This document shows, one piece after another, positions 32,663 to 40,225 of a stretch of DNA of 40,347 bases. Position numbers and translations under genes: made by a program. The number at the start of each line of letters is the position of its first letter. Within the stretch, counting starts at the first letter, position 1. The stretch covers positions 1 to 40,347 of the forward strand of contig VGEV01000015.1 in NCBI GenBank assembly GCA_016869175.1. Reading direction: 5' to 3'. Source of the DNA: Alphaproteobacteria bacterium. Its GTDB lineage: Bacteria > Pseudomonadota > Alphaproteobacteria > GCA-2731375. The notes beneath the pieces are model-generated. The model was not told the origin of the DNA, did not search any database, and worked only from the letters and a program-made list of their open reading frames with translations.

Positions 32663-32854
32663 TCAGAGCACCCCGTCCAGGACAAAGGCGATGCCCGCGA
32701 TCAAGGAAATTGTGCTGGTGCCGGCGGCGACGATCACCATTGGGTCCGGCCAGGGGGCGGTGCCGCGCTGATTGCGGCGCGCCACCAACCAAACGGCAAG
32801 CGCGACCGCGATCAGGATCGCGCCGATCAATTCCAACTCCGAAACCGGCAGCAT
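32663..32854 (-). CDS. Small two-helix membrane protein, array copy A1
   Basis: A 63-residue protein starting MLPVSELELIGAILIAVALA, with helices at about 8-25 and 40-58, loop ARRNQRGT, and end IAGIAFVLDGVL. It is clearly paralogous to A2 and A3. ATG 32854 matches the start of A2 in alignment; the frame runs on to 33058 but only with Arg/Pro-rich antisense-like sequence. It starts 82 bp after the secF stop on the same strand, so the array may be transcribed with secF. Confidence 0.7.
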   Translation of the reverse strand: MLPVSELELIGAILIAVALAVWLVARRNQRGTAPWPDPMVIVAAGTSTISLIAGIAFVLDGVL

Positions 32855-32936
32855 GCCCGCCCCCTTGACGCTGTTCCGCTCGTGGCCGGCGGAGTTTGCG
32901 GCAATGCCCGCGTCGGGTCCAGAAAAACCCGCCCCT

Positions 32937-33884
32937 TCACCCGGCGGCCTTGGGCGGCGTCTCGCCCTCCCGTGGCTCCGCCGCCGGCCGCAATGCCTTC
33001 GGCGCCGGCAGGTAGAGCAGCAGGGCAGCCGCCACGTAGATCGAGGAGAATGTGCCAATCAGCACGCCGCACAACACCGCCGCGTTGAAGTTCAGGATCA
33101 CGTCGCCACCGAACATCAGCAGCGCGAACACGGCCAGCAGCGTCGTGCTGCTGGTGCGAATCGTGCGGCTCAAGGTCTCGTTGACACTGCGATTGATGAT
33201 CCGCGGCAGGGGGTCGCGTCGGAACTTGCGCAAGTTCTCACGGATTCGGTCGAACACGACGACGGTATCGTTGATCGAGTAGCCGGCAACGGTCAGCAGC
33301 GCGGCCACGGCGGCGATGTTGAACTCGAGGTCGAAAACCGCGAACAGGCCGAGCGTGGCCAACACGTCATATCCGGTGGTGACCAGCGCCAGGAGACCGA
33401 ACTGCCATTCGAAGCGGAACCAGACATAGATCGCGATGGCCAGCACCGCCAGCACGGTGGCGAGGATGCCGTCGCGCAACAACTCGGCGCTGATGGCGGG
33501 CCCCACCGCCTCGACCCGGCGATAGTCGAGCGTCGGCCCCAACGCCTCCTTGACCCGCAGAACGGCGGCGGCGTCGCGGTCCACGGCGCGGCCGATCGGC
33601 TGCACCCGGACCAGCAAGCCGTTCGGCCCGCCGAAATTTTGCAGCTGCACCTCGCCAAGGTTGAGCCCGGCCAACTTCTCGCGCATGGCGGCAACGTCGA
33701 AGGCTTTCTTCGCCTGCACCTCGATCATCACGCCGCCGGTGAAATCGATACCGAAATCCAAGCCCTTCAGCGCCACCGCAATCCCACCCACGACCAGCAG
33801 CAGGATGGAAAACACAAATGCGATCAGCCGTTTGCCGACGAAATCGATGTTGGTGTTTTCCTTGATCAGGGTGAAACGCGCCAT
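32937..33884 (-). CDS. secF: Protein translocase subunit SecF
   Basis: A 315-residue inner-membrane subunit of SecDF, which uses the proton gradient to help pull exported proteins across the membrane. Six helices are predicted, with a periplasmic P4-type domain between the first and second. Signatures are GIDFTGGVMIEV (about 45-56), GYSINDTVVVFDRIRENLR and the region SVNETLSRTIRTSSTT. ATG 33884 gives the usual N-terminus (MARFTLIKENTNIDF). secD and yajC normally precede secF, but here the upstream neighbour is a divergent alcohol dehydrogenase, so secD must be elsewhere or lost from this locus. Confidence 0.95.
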   Translation of the reverse strand: MARFTLIKENTNIDFVGKRLIAFVFSILLLVVGGIAVALKGLDFGIDFTGGVMIEVQAKKAFDVAAMREKLAGLNLGEVQLQNFGGPNGLLVRVQPIGRAVDRDAAAVLRVKEALGPTLDYRRVEAVGPAISAELLRDGILATVLAVLAIAIYVWFRFEWQFGLLALVTTGYDVLATLGLFAVFDLEFNIAAVAALLTVAGYSINDTVVVFDRIRENLRKFRRDPLPRIINRSVNETLSRTIRTSSTTLLAVFALLMFGGDVILNFNAAVLCGVLIGTFSSIYVAAALLLYLPAPKALRPAAEPREGETPPKAAG

Positions 33885-34007
33885 CGGGTCGGGGCTTTCG
33901 CTCGCAGGTTCCACGGGCAAACTGCCGCAACTGCCGGGCAAGGTCAAAGTCGCCACGCCGCCGCCGGCATTGCTATAACGCCAGCAACGGCAAGATCGGA
34001 GGACGTC

Positions 34008-35054
34008 ATGCTGAGCTACCGCTTCCAGGAATACGGCAAGCCGCTGGCCGCCATGCAGGAGGCGACGCCGGTGCCGAAAGGCAAGGAAGTGCTGGTGCGC
34101 ATCACCGCCAGCGGCGTCTGTCATTCCGACATCCATCTTTGGGACGGCGCCTTCGACATGGGCGGCGGGCGCAAGCTGGACATCTCCAAGGGCCGTCGCC
34201 TGCCGTTCACGCTCGGCCACGAGATCGCCGGCGTGGTCGAGGCGGTGGGCGAGGCCGCCAGCGCCACGGTCGGCCAGAAGGGCATCGTCTATCCCTGGAT
34301 CGGCTGCGGCGACTGCCCGATGTGCCGGCGCGGCGACGAGCATGCCTGCCCGCGCCCCCGCCAATTGGGCGTCAACGTCGATGGCGGCTATGCCGACCGC
34401 GTGCTGATCCCCGGCGGGCATTATCTCTATGACTATGGCAGCGTGCCGGTGGAACTGGCCTGCACCTATGCCTGTTCCGGCATCACCGCCTATGGCGCGC
34501 TGAAGAAAGTGAAAGAGCGGGCGGAGGGCCGCAACCTGCTGCTGATCGGCGCGGGCGGGGTGGGCTTCGCCGGCCTGATGATCGCGCAGGCGATGCTGCG
34601 CACCAAGCTGATCGTGGCCGACATCGACGACAAGAAGCTGGAGGCCGCCAAGGCGGCCGGGGCCGATCACGTGGTCAACCCGAAGGCCGAAGGCGCCCGC
34701 AAGGAGGTGATGGCGTTGACCGATGGCGGCGCCGTCACGGCGGTGGATTTCGTCGGCAGCGAGGCGACCGTCGGTTTCGGCGTGAGCTGCCTTGGCACTT
34801 TCGGCCTGCTGGCGGTGGTCGGCCTCTATGGCGGGCAATACAATTTGTCGATCCCGCTGCTGCCGCTGAAAGGCATCGGCATCGTCGGCTCGTTTACTGG
34901 CAGTCCGGCCGAGATGGGCGAACTGATGGCGCTGGTCAGGGCCGGCAAGGTCAAGCCGCTGCCCTATGCCACGCGGCCGCTGGCCCAGGCGCAGGCCACG
35001 CTCGACGATCTGCGCGGCGGGCGCATCGTCGGCCGGGTGGTGCTGACCCCTTAG
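34008..35054 (+). CDS. Zinc-dependent alcohol dehydrogenase (MDR family)
   Basis: A 348-residue NAD(P)-dependent dehydrogenase. Catalytic zinc ligands are Cys38 (SGVCHSD) and His71-Glu72 (GHEIAG). Structural zinc ligands are Cys100, 103, 106 and 114 (GCGDCPMCRRGDEHAC). The Rossmann motif is IGAGGVGFAGL near residue 182. ATG 34008 has GGAGGA 4 nt upstream; the frame stays open far upstream, but there it overlaps secF and is antisense noise. The substrate is probably a primary alcohol or aldehyde and cannot be fixed from sequence. It is divergent from secF (123-bp gap) and overlaps the convergent MFS gene by 4 bp. Confidence 0.93.
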   Translation: MLSYRFQEYGKPLAAMQEATPVPKGKEVLVRITASGVCHSDIHLWDGAFDMGGGRKLDISKGRRLPFTLGHEIAGVVEAVGEAASATVGQKGIVYPWIGCGDCPMCRRGDEHACPRPRQLGVNVDGGYADRVLIPGGHYLYDYGSVPVELACTYACSGITAYGALKKVKERAEGRNLLLIGAGGVGFAGLMIAQAMLRTKLIVADIDDKKLEAAKAAGADHVVNPKAEGARKEVMALTDGGAVTAVDFVGSEATVGFGVSCLGTFGLLAVVGLYGGQYNLSIPLLPLKGIGIVGSFTGSPAEMGELMALVRAGKVKPLPYATRPLAQAQATLDDLRGGRIVGRVVLTP

Positions 35055-36205
35055 GTCAGCGGGCCGCCCGACCACAGCCGGCGGAGCAGCAGGCCGGCCA
35101 CGCCGCCCGCCAGCGCCACCGCGGCCATCGCCAGGTAGGCGGCCGAGCCGGCCTGCTGGTAGAGCAGGCCGGAGCCGAGCGCGGTGAAGCCGACGACGAT
35201 GCCGCCGGCAAATGCCGAATAGATGCTCTGCGCGGTGGCCGCCAGATGCGCCGGGCAGGCGCGCTGGATGAAATGCATGCCGGCCAGGTGCGTGGCACCG
35301 AAGGTGAGCGCGTGCAGCGGCTGGCTCAGCAGCACGACCGGCAGCGAGGTGGCAAGCCCCAGCAGGCCCCAGCGCACGACCCCCGCCGTCGCCGCCAGCA
35401 GCAGCAGGTTGGGAATGCCGGCCCAAGCCACGACGCGATTGGAGAACGCGAACAGCAGCACTTCGGCGAGCACGCCCTCGGCCCACAGCCAGCCGATGGC
35501 AGCGTCGGCGATGCCGGCCTTGCGCCAGTCGATGGTGGCAAAACCATAGAGCACGGCGTGGCTCGCCTGGATCAGGCTGGCGCCAGCGATGCAGGCGATG
35601 AAGGCCGGATGCGACAGCAGGCGCCTCGCTTCGCCCGGCCGGCGTGCGACCGGCTCGGGTCGCACATCCGGCAGGCAGGCGACCGCCAGCAGGGCGAGGG
35701 CCACCATGCCCAGCACCATGACCGGCACCGCCGGCAAGCCGAAACGGCCGACCGCTTCGCCGGTCAGAATGCCGGCCGCGATGAACGCCAGCGAGCCCCA
35801 GAGCCGCAGCCGGCCGTAGTCGAGCTTGCGGGCATAGACCACGGCCAGCGTCACTGCCTCGCCCAATGGCAGGATGGCGGAGGCCGACAGTGTCGCCAGC
35901 ACACTCAGCGGCGCCACGAACCAGACTTCGCGCGGCCCCCACAGCAGCAGGCCATAGAGCGTCAGCCCCAATCCCAGCAGCAACAGCATCGGCCGGCGTC
36001 GTTGGCGCCGCCGGTCCGCCAGGTGCGCGATCGCCGGATTGAGCACGACGCGTAGCCATGCGCCGGCGGATATGCACAGACCGATGGTGGCGGCACTCAG
36101 CCCCACCTCGGCCAGCCAGGCGGACCAATAGGTGGTGTAGACGCCGATATAGGCGAAGAAGGCGGCGCTGTAGGCGGCGAGGCGAACCGGCGAAACGGGT
36201 GGCAT
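35051..36205 (-). CDS. MFS transporter, HcaT/phenylpropionate-permease-like
   Basis: A 384-residue inner-membrane transporter with about twelve helices. The N-terminal GVYTTYWSAWLAEVGLSAATIG, the early loop with DRRRQRRRP and LWGSLAFIAAGILTGEAVGRFG are typical of the MFS_1-like (HcaT, 3-phenylpropionate) group. ATG 36205 gives MPPVSPVRLAAYSAAFFAY, which runs straight into the first helix; an ATG at 36235 adds ten residues. Genes around it handle acyl-CoA and alcohols, so an organic acid substrate is possible but unproven. Confidence 0.87.
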   Translation of the reverse strand: MPPVSPVRLAAYSAAFFAYIGVYTTYWSAWLAEVGLSAATIGLCISAGAWLRVVLNPAIAHLADRRRQRRRPMLLLLGLGLTLYGLLLWGPREVWFVAPLSVLATLSASAILPLGEAVTLAVVYARKLDYGRLRLWGSLAFIAAGILTGEAVGRFGLPAVPVMVLGMVALALLAVACLPDVRPEPVARRPGEARRLLSHPAFIACIAGASLIQASHAVLYGFATIDWRKAGIADAAIGWLWAEGVLAEVLLFAFSNRVVAWAGIPNLLLLAATAGVVRWGLLGLATSLPVVLLSQPLHALTFGATHLAGMHFIQRACPAHLAATAQSIYSAFAGGIVVGFTALGSGLLYQQAGSAAYLAMAAVALAGGVAGLLLRRLWSGGPLT

Positions 36206-36293
36206 GGCTCGCGGCACTCTACCAGCGCGCGCCATGCTTGCCGCGCCGGCGCTCGGGGCGGCACACTCGCGCCGGCAAGCACGGGGGAGAGCG

Positions 36294-37088
36294 ATGGACT
36301 ACAGCCGCTACAGCACGATCCTGGCGGAGCACCGAGGCCGCATCCTGACCTTGAGTCTCAATCGGCCGGAGGCGCTCAACGCCGTCAACCACGTGATGCA
36401 CGAGGAACTGGCGACGATCTTCACCGACGTGCAGCTGGACGATGCCTGCGATGTCTGCGTGCTGACCGGGGCGGGCCGCGCCTTTTCGGCCGGCGGCGAT
36501 ATTGCCGAAATGCAAGCCGCCTTCGAGCGCGGCGGCGAGGTGTTCGTGACGCTGGTCGATGCCAAGCGCATCGTCTTCTCGCTGCTCGACCTGGAGAAAC
36601 CGATCATCGCGCGTGTCAACGGTCATGCCATGGGGCTGGGCGCCACCATCGCGCTGTTCTGCGACGTCGTGTTCATGGCCAAGGGCGCCAGGATCGGCGA
36701 TCCGCATGTCAAGGCGGGCGTGGTGGCGGGCGACGGCGGCGCGGTGATCTGGCCGCAACTGGTCGGCTACGCGCGGGCCAAGGAATATCTCATGACGGGC
36801 GATCCGCTGAGCGCCGAGGAGGCCGAGCGCATCGGCCTGGTCAATCACGCGGTCGCGCCGGAGGAGCTCGACGCCCGCGTCTATGGCTATGCCGAAAAGC
36901 TGGCGAACGGCCCGGTCAAGGCCATCAAGTGGACCAAGGTGTCGGCCAATATCGGCCTGAAGCAGCTGGCGCATGCCATCATGGACACCTCGCTGGCCTA
37001 CGAATGGATCACCTTCAAGACCGAGGACCACCGGGAAGCGGCGCGCGCCTTCCTGGAGCATCGCCCGCCGAAGTTCACCGGCCGCTGA
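36294..37088 (+). CDS. Crotonase-family protein lacking both classical catalytic Glu residues
   Basis: A 264-residue crotonase-fold protein with RPEALNAVN, FSAGGDIAEM (oxyanion hole) and NGHAMGLGATIALFCDVVFMA. At the positions of the two hydratase Glu residues it has Thr (GLGATIAL) and His (IGDPHVKAGVVAGDGGAVIWP), so a classical enoyl-CoA hydration mechanism is unlikely. The DPHV...GDGGA block marks a crotonase subgroup whose reaction I cannot name. ATG 36294 has a GGGGGAGA site upstream. The GST gene starts 16 bp later, suggesting a two-gene operon. Confidence 0.9.
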   Translation: MDYSRYSTILAEHRGRILTLSLNRPEALNAVNHVMHEELATIFTDVQLDDACDVCVLTGAGRAFSAGGDIAEMQAAFERGGEVFVTLVDAKRIVFSLLDLEKPIIARVNGHAMGLGATIALFCDVVFMAKGARIGDPHVKAGVVAGDGGAVIWPQLVGYARAKEYLMTGDPLSAEEAERIGLVNHAVAPEELDARVYGYAEKLANGPVKAIKWTKVSANIGLKQLAHAIMDTSLAYEWITFKTEDHREAARAFLEHRPPKFTGR

Positions 37089-37104
37089 GCCGAAGAAGGC
37101 CGCC

Positions 37105-37725
37105 ATGCTGAAACTCTGGGGACGCGACAACTCGATCAACGTGCAGAAAGCGATGTGGACCATCGCCGAACTCGCCCTGCCGCACGAACGGATCGACGCC
37201 GGCGGCAAGTTCGGCCTGGTGGGCGAGGCTTGGTTCCTGAAAATGAACCCCAACGGCCGGGTGCCGGTGATCGACGACGACGGCTACGTGCTCTACGAAT
37301 CGAATGCCATCTGCCGCTATCTCGCCGCCCGATACGGCCTGGGCGGCCTCTGCCCGTCCGACTGGCGCGAGCGGGGGCTGGCCGAACAGTGGATGGACTG
37401 GCAGCAGACCACGCTGAACGGGCCGATGACGACGGTGTTCTTGAACCTGATCCGCACCGAGCCCGCCAAGCGCGACATGGCCGCCGTCACCGCGGCCGGC
37501 GAGGAACTTGGCCGGCTCTTTGGCCAGCTCGACCGGCAGCTTGCCGGCAGGGACTACGTCCTGGGCAAACGCTTCAGCATGGCCGACATCCCGGTCGGCG
37601 CCGCCGCCAGCCGCTGGCAGCGACTTGACCTGACGCGCCCCAGTCTGCCCAGCCTGGAAGCTTGGCTGGAACGCCTCGGCGCGCGGCCCGCCTTCCAGCG
37701 GCACGTCAGGATCGCGCTCACCTGA
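37105..37725 (+). CDS. Glutathione S-transferase family protein
   Basis: A 206-residue cytoplasmic GST. The thioredoxin-like N-terminal domain (1-80) has FLKMNPNGRVPVI with the cis-Pro and the glutathione-contacting YESNAI. The all-helical C-terminal domain has the N-capping region YVLGKRFSMADIPVG near 150-165. The probable catalytic residue is Ser10 or Asn12 (RDNSIN). ATG 37105 follows the crotonase stop by 16 bp. The last 8 bp overlap the convergent gpt gene. The substrate is unknown; linkage to a crotonase hints at breakdown of a reactive CoA intermediate. Confidence 0.9.
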   Translation: MLKLWGRDNSINVQKAMWTIAELALPHERIDAGGKFGLVGEAWFLKMNPNGRVPVIDDDGYVLYESNAICRYLAARYGLGGLCPSDWRERGLAEQWMDWQQTTLNGPMTTVFLNLIRTEPAKRDMAAVTAAGEELGRLFGQLDRQLAGRDYVLGKRFSMADIPVGAAASRWQRLDLTRPSLPSLEAWLERLGARPAFQRHVRIALT

Positions 37726-38209
37726 CGGGCCCGGCCGGCGGCGGGCCGGCGGCGGGCGGCGCGGCCTCCCAGGGAAACACGATCCAGGTGTCCTGCGAGA
37801 CCTCGGTGACGAAGCTGTCGGCCAGCGGCCGGCCGGCCGGCTTGGCGTAGACGGTGGCGAAATGCGCGGCCGGCATCAGGCCGCGGGCGATGCGGGCCGT
37901 GGCGCCGGTGTCGGTCAGATCGTCCACGATCAGCCAGCCGGCGCCCCGGTCGCGCCGCGCCTCCTCGCAGGGCGGCTTCAGCAGGCGCGGCTGGCCCAGC
38001 TCGCGCTCGCGGCGATAGGTCTCGATCGACGCCGTGTCGAGCAGGCGGATGTCGAGCTCGCGGGCGACCACCGCGGCCGGCACCAGGCCGCCGCGGGCGA
38101 TCGCCACGATGCCGCGGAACGGCGCCAACGCGGCCAGCCGCCTGGCCAACGCCTGGGCATCGCGGTGCAGGTCCTGCCAGGATACTGAAAGATCCCGCCA
38201 GCCGGTCAT
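37718..38209 (-). CDS. gpt: Xanthine-guanine phosphoribosyltransferase
   Basis: A 163-residue purine salvage enzyme that joins xanthine, guanine or hypoxanthine to PRPP. The PRPP-binding loop WLIVDDLTDTGATARIAR lies near residues 90-107. The C-terminal half (AHFATVYAKPAGRPLADSF...SQDTWIVFPWE) closely follows E. coli Gpt in my memory of that protein. ATG 38209 (MTGWRDLSVSWQDLHRDAQAL) gives the usual start; an upstream extension would run to the tRNA. E. coli Gpt has 152 residues; the extra length is a Pro/Gly-rich tail. Confidence 0.93.
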   Translation of the reverse strand: MTGWRDLSVSWQDLHRDAQALARRLAALAPFRGIVAIARGGLVPAAVVARELDIRLLDTASIETYRRERELGQPRLLKPPCEEARRDRGAGWLIVDDLTDTGATARIARGLMPAAHFATVYAKPAGRPLADSFVTEVSQDTWIVFPWEAAPPAAGPPPAGPVR

Positions 38210-38240
38210 CGGCCGCGCCTCTCCAAGCTGTCGGAGCGGT

Positions 38241-38316
38241 TGGTGCCCGCTGGGTGACTCGAACACCCGACCCACGCATTACGAATGCGTTGCTCTACCG
38301 GCTGAGCTAAGCGGGC
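38241..38316 (-). tRNA. tRNA-Thr (anticodon CGU)
   Basis: 76 nt including an encoded CCA (38241-38243). The acceptor stem is GCCCGCT with AGCGGGC. The D-arm is TAGCTCAGCCGGTAGAGCA. The anticodon stem ACGCA/TGCGT encloses loop TTCGTAA with anticodon CGT. The T-arm contains GTTCGAGTC. All arms pair properly. It lies 31 bp upstream of gpt on the same strand. Confidence 0.97.
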
Positions 38317-38383
38317 GCCGGGCCGGCCTGAAGCCTAGCGCCGCGCTTCTTAACGCCCCGCCAGCGCCCGGGCAACCCTGAAC

Positions 38384-39778
38384 CTATTCCGCCGCCTTGC
38401 GGGCGGCCCGCGCCAGCTGGTCGGCGAAGCGGTTGAGCGCCCTGCCGAACCGGTCGAACAGCTCGTCGATCTCCGGCTCGGTGATGATCAGCGGCGGGCA
38501 GAAGCCCAGGATGTCGCCCGGCATGGCGCGAATGATCAGCCCTTCCTCCTGCGCCAGCGCCTGCAATTGCTGGCCCAGCCGCAGCTTGGGGTCGAACGGC
38601 GTTTTCTTCGCCTTGTCGGCGCTGAGCTCGATGCCGCCGATCAGCCCGACGCCGCGCGCCTCGCCGACCAGCGGATGGCTGGCGAAACCCAACAGGTGCT
38701 GCTGGAAGCGCGGACTGACCCGGCGCACATGGCCCACCATGTCGCGTTCCAGCATCAGTTGCTGGGCGCGCAAGGCGACGGCCGCGCAGACGGGATGCGC
38801 CGAATAGGTGAAGCCGTGGCCGAAGATGCCCAGCTTCTCGCTTTCCTTGACCAGGCCCTGGAAAATCGGCTCGCTCACCATCACCGCCGAGATCGGCAGG
38901 TAGGCCGAGGACAGCGCCTTGGCGCAGGTCAGGATGTCCGGCTTGATGTCGTAGGTCTGGCAGCCCCACATGTTGCCGGTGCGGCCGAAGCCGCAGATCA
39001 CCTCGTCCGCCACCATCAGCACGTCGTATTTTGCCAGCACCGCCTGGATCTTGGGGAAATAGCCCGTGGGCGGCACGATGACGCCGCCGGCGCCCATCAC
39101 CGGCTCGGCGATGAAGGCGGCGACCGTCTCCGGCCCCTCGCGCAGGATCAGGGCCTCGAGGTTGGCGGCCATGCGCGACGCGAACGCTTCCTCGCTCTCG
39201 CCCGGCTGGGCATGGCGGTAATAATGCGGGCAATCGGCGTGCTTCATGCGTTCCAGCGGCACGTCGAAATCGGTCTGCGCATAGGGCAGGCCGGTCAGGC
39301 TGGAAGCGGCCACAGTGACGCCGTGATAGCCGCGGATTCGGCCGATGATCTTCTTCTTGTTCGGGCGGCCCAGCGCATTGTTGTAGTACCAGACCAGCTT
39401 CACCATCGAATCGTTCGCTTCCGATCCCGAATTGGCGAAGAACACCTTGGAAAACGGCACCGGCGCGATTGACTTCAGGATTTCCGCCAGTTCGATCGCC
39501 GGGTTGGTCGATTTGCCGGCGAAGACATGGTAATATGGCAGCTTCCGCATCTGGTCGATCGCCGCCTTGACCAGTTCCTGCTCGCCGAAGCCGAAGGACA
39601 CGCACCACAGGCCGGCCAAGCCTTCGATATATTCCTTGCCCGTCTCGTCGGTGACATAGATCCCCCGGCCGCCGGTGACAATATGCGGCCCCTGCTGCAA
39701 ATGCGTCGACAGGTTGGTGAAGGGGTGCAGGAAATGCGCGATGTCCCGGCTGCTCGGACTATTGCCTCGAGTATCCAT
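38384..39778 (-). CDS. Class III PLP-dependent aminotransferase (omega-amino acid or putrescine:pyruvate type)
   Basis: A 464-residue cytoplasmic transaminase. PLP contacts are visible: SGSEAND (117-123), the YHG pair at 151-153, Asp258 (VADEVICGFGRTG), and the Schiff-base Lys287 (CAKALSSAYLP). The N-terminal HPFTNLSTHLQQGP is typical of the beta-alanine/putrescine/omega-amino acid:pyruvate group (such as SpuC), which moves a terminal amino group to pyruvate. The exact donor cannot be fixed. ATG 39778 gives MDTRGNSPSSRDIAHFLHPF. It follows the insertion-sequence region at the right edge and stands apart from other genes. Confidence 0.93.
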   Translation of the reverse strand: MDTRGNSPSSRDIAHFLHPFTNLSTHLQQGPHIVTGGRGIYVTDETGKEYIEGLAGLWCVSFGFGEQELVKAAIDQMRKLPYYHVFAGKSTNPAIELAEILKSIAPVPFSKVFFANSGSEANDSMVKLVWYYNNALGRPNKKKIIGRIRGYHGVTVAASSLTGLPYAQTDFDVPLERMKHADCPHYYRHAQPGESEEAFASRMAANLEALILREGPETVAAFIAEPVMGAGGVIVPPTGYFPKIQAVLAKYDVLMVADEVICGFGRTGNMWGCQTYDIKPDILTCAKALSSAYLPISAVMVSEPIFQGLVKESEKLGIFGHGFTYSAHPVCAAVALRAQQLMLERDMVGHVRRVSPRFQQHLLGFASHPLVGEARGVGLIGGIELSADKAKKTPFDPKLRLGQQLQALAQEEGLIIRAMPGDILGFCPPLIITEPEIDELFDRFGRALNRFADQLARAARKAAE

Positions 39779-40097
39779 GGTTGGCTCCCATCATGTCCCC
39801 GGCGCCGACCGCCGCCCGCACCGCAAGACCCGGGAGCATAGCGCGCCGCCGGGCGTTCGGCAGCAGCAAAAAGCTTGTGGTAACCGGCCGCAGTCTAGGT
39901 TAGCGGCGGGTGGCGAGGCATGGTAAACCGGCATCCACTGGATGACCGGCTCTTGGGGGCAAGATTGACGCCTAGCCTGGATTATTCGTGACGCGGGCCG
40001 TATCGGTGCGGCGGGTGTAGCATAGCTCACTGATTTCGTTCAGGATTTGGTTGTCTAAGCCGGTCCTTCACGAGAGCAGGGAGGCGCCACGCCCGCC
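39779..40097. other. Promoter region of the aminotransferase and left end of an IS1380-type element
   Basis: No gene is seen. Bases 39779-39975 must carry the aminotransferase promoter (minus strand), but no boxes are convincing. From about 39976 the text (CCTGGATTATTCGTGACG) looks like the left end of an IS1380-family element, with the untranslated lead to its transposase up to 40097. The left-end placement is from memory of such elements. Confidence 0.5.
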
Positions 40098-40225
40098 ATG
40101 GCCGACGATAGAGAACTCTCCTGCGATTTGCCAAGCGTCGGGCGCAAGAAGATGAGCGCGTCGTTCGACGGCGGGCGCATCAGCTCCGACGGCGGGGTGA
40201 TGGTACTGGCCCAGGCCGAGAGAAG
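39976..40225 (+). mobile_element. IS1380-family element, left part, interrupted by an IS3-type element
   Basis: The element begins near 39976 and its transposase start is intact, but the coding sequence ends at 40225 where a second element begins. The rest of the IS1380 copy should continue beyond the window, after the inserted element. Confidence 0.65.
40098..40225 (+). pseudogene. IS1380-family transposase, N-terminal 42 residues
   Basis: ATG 40098 opens MADDRELSCDLPSVGRKK and continues with SASFDGGRISSDGGVMVLAQ and AER, the conserved N-terminus of IS1380 DDE transposases. After residue 42 the family normally continues RLGIA; here it runs into SGPRFWDQ, which is the terminal sequence of another IS read through. 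The gene is therefore cut by insertion. The upstream CACGAGAGCAGGGAGG supplies a ribosome binding site, so a short peptide might still be made. Confidence 0.8.

Noticed and set aside
32937-36128. A 1063-codon minus-strand frame that joins secF to antisense of the dehydrogenase and MFS genes
   Set aside because: Only its last 315 codons (secF) look like protein; the rest is low-complexity and opposes a well-supported dehydrogenase.
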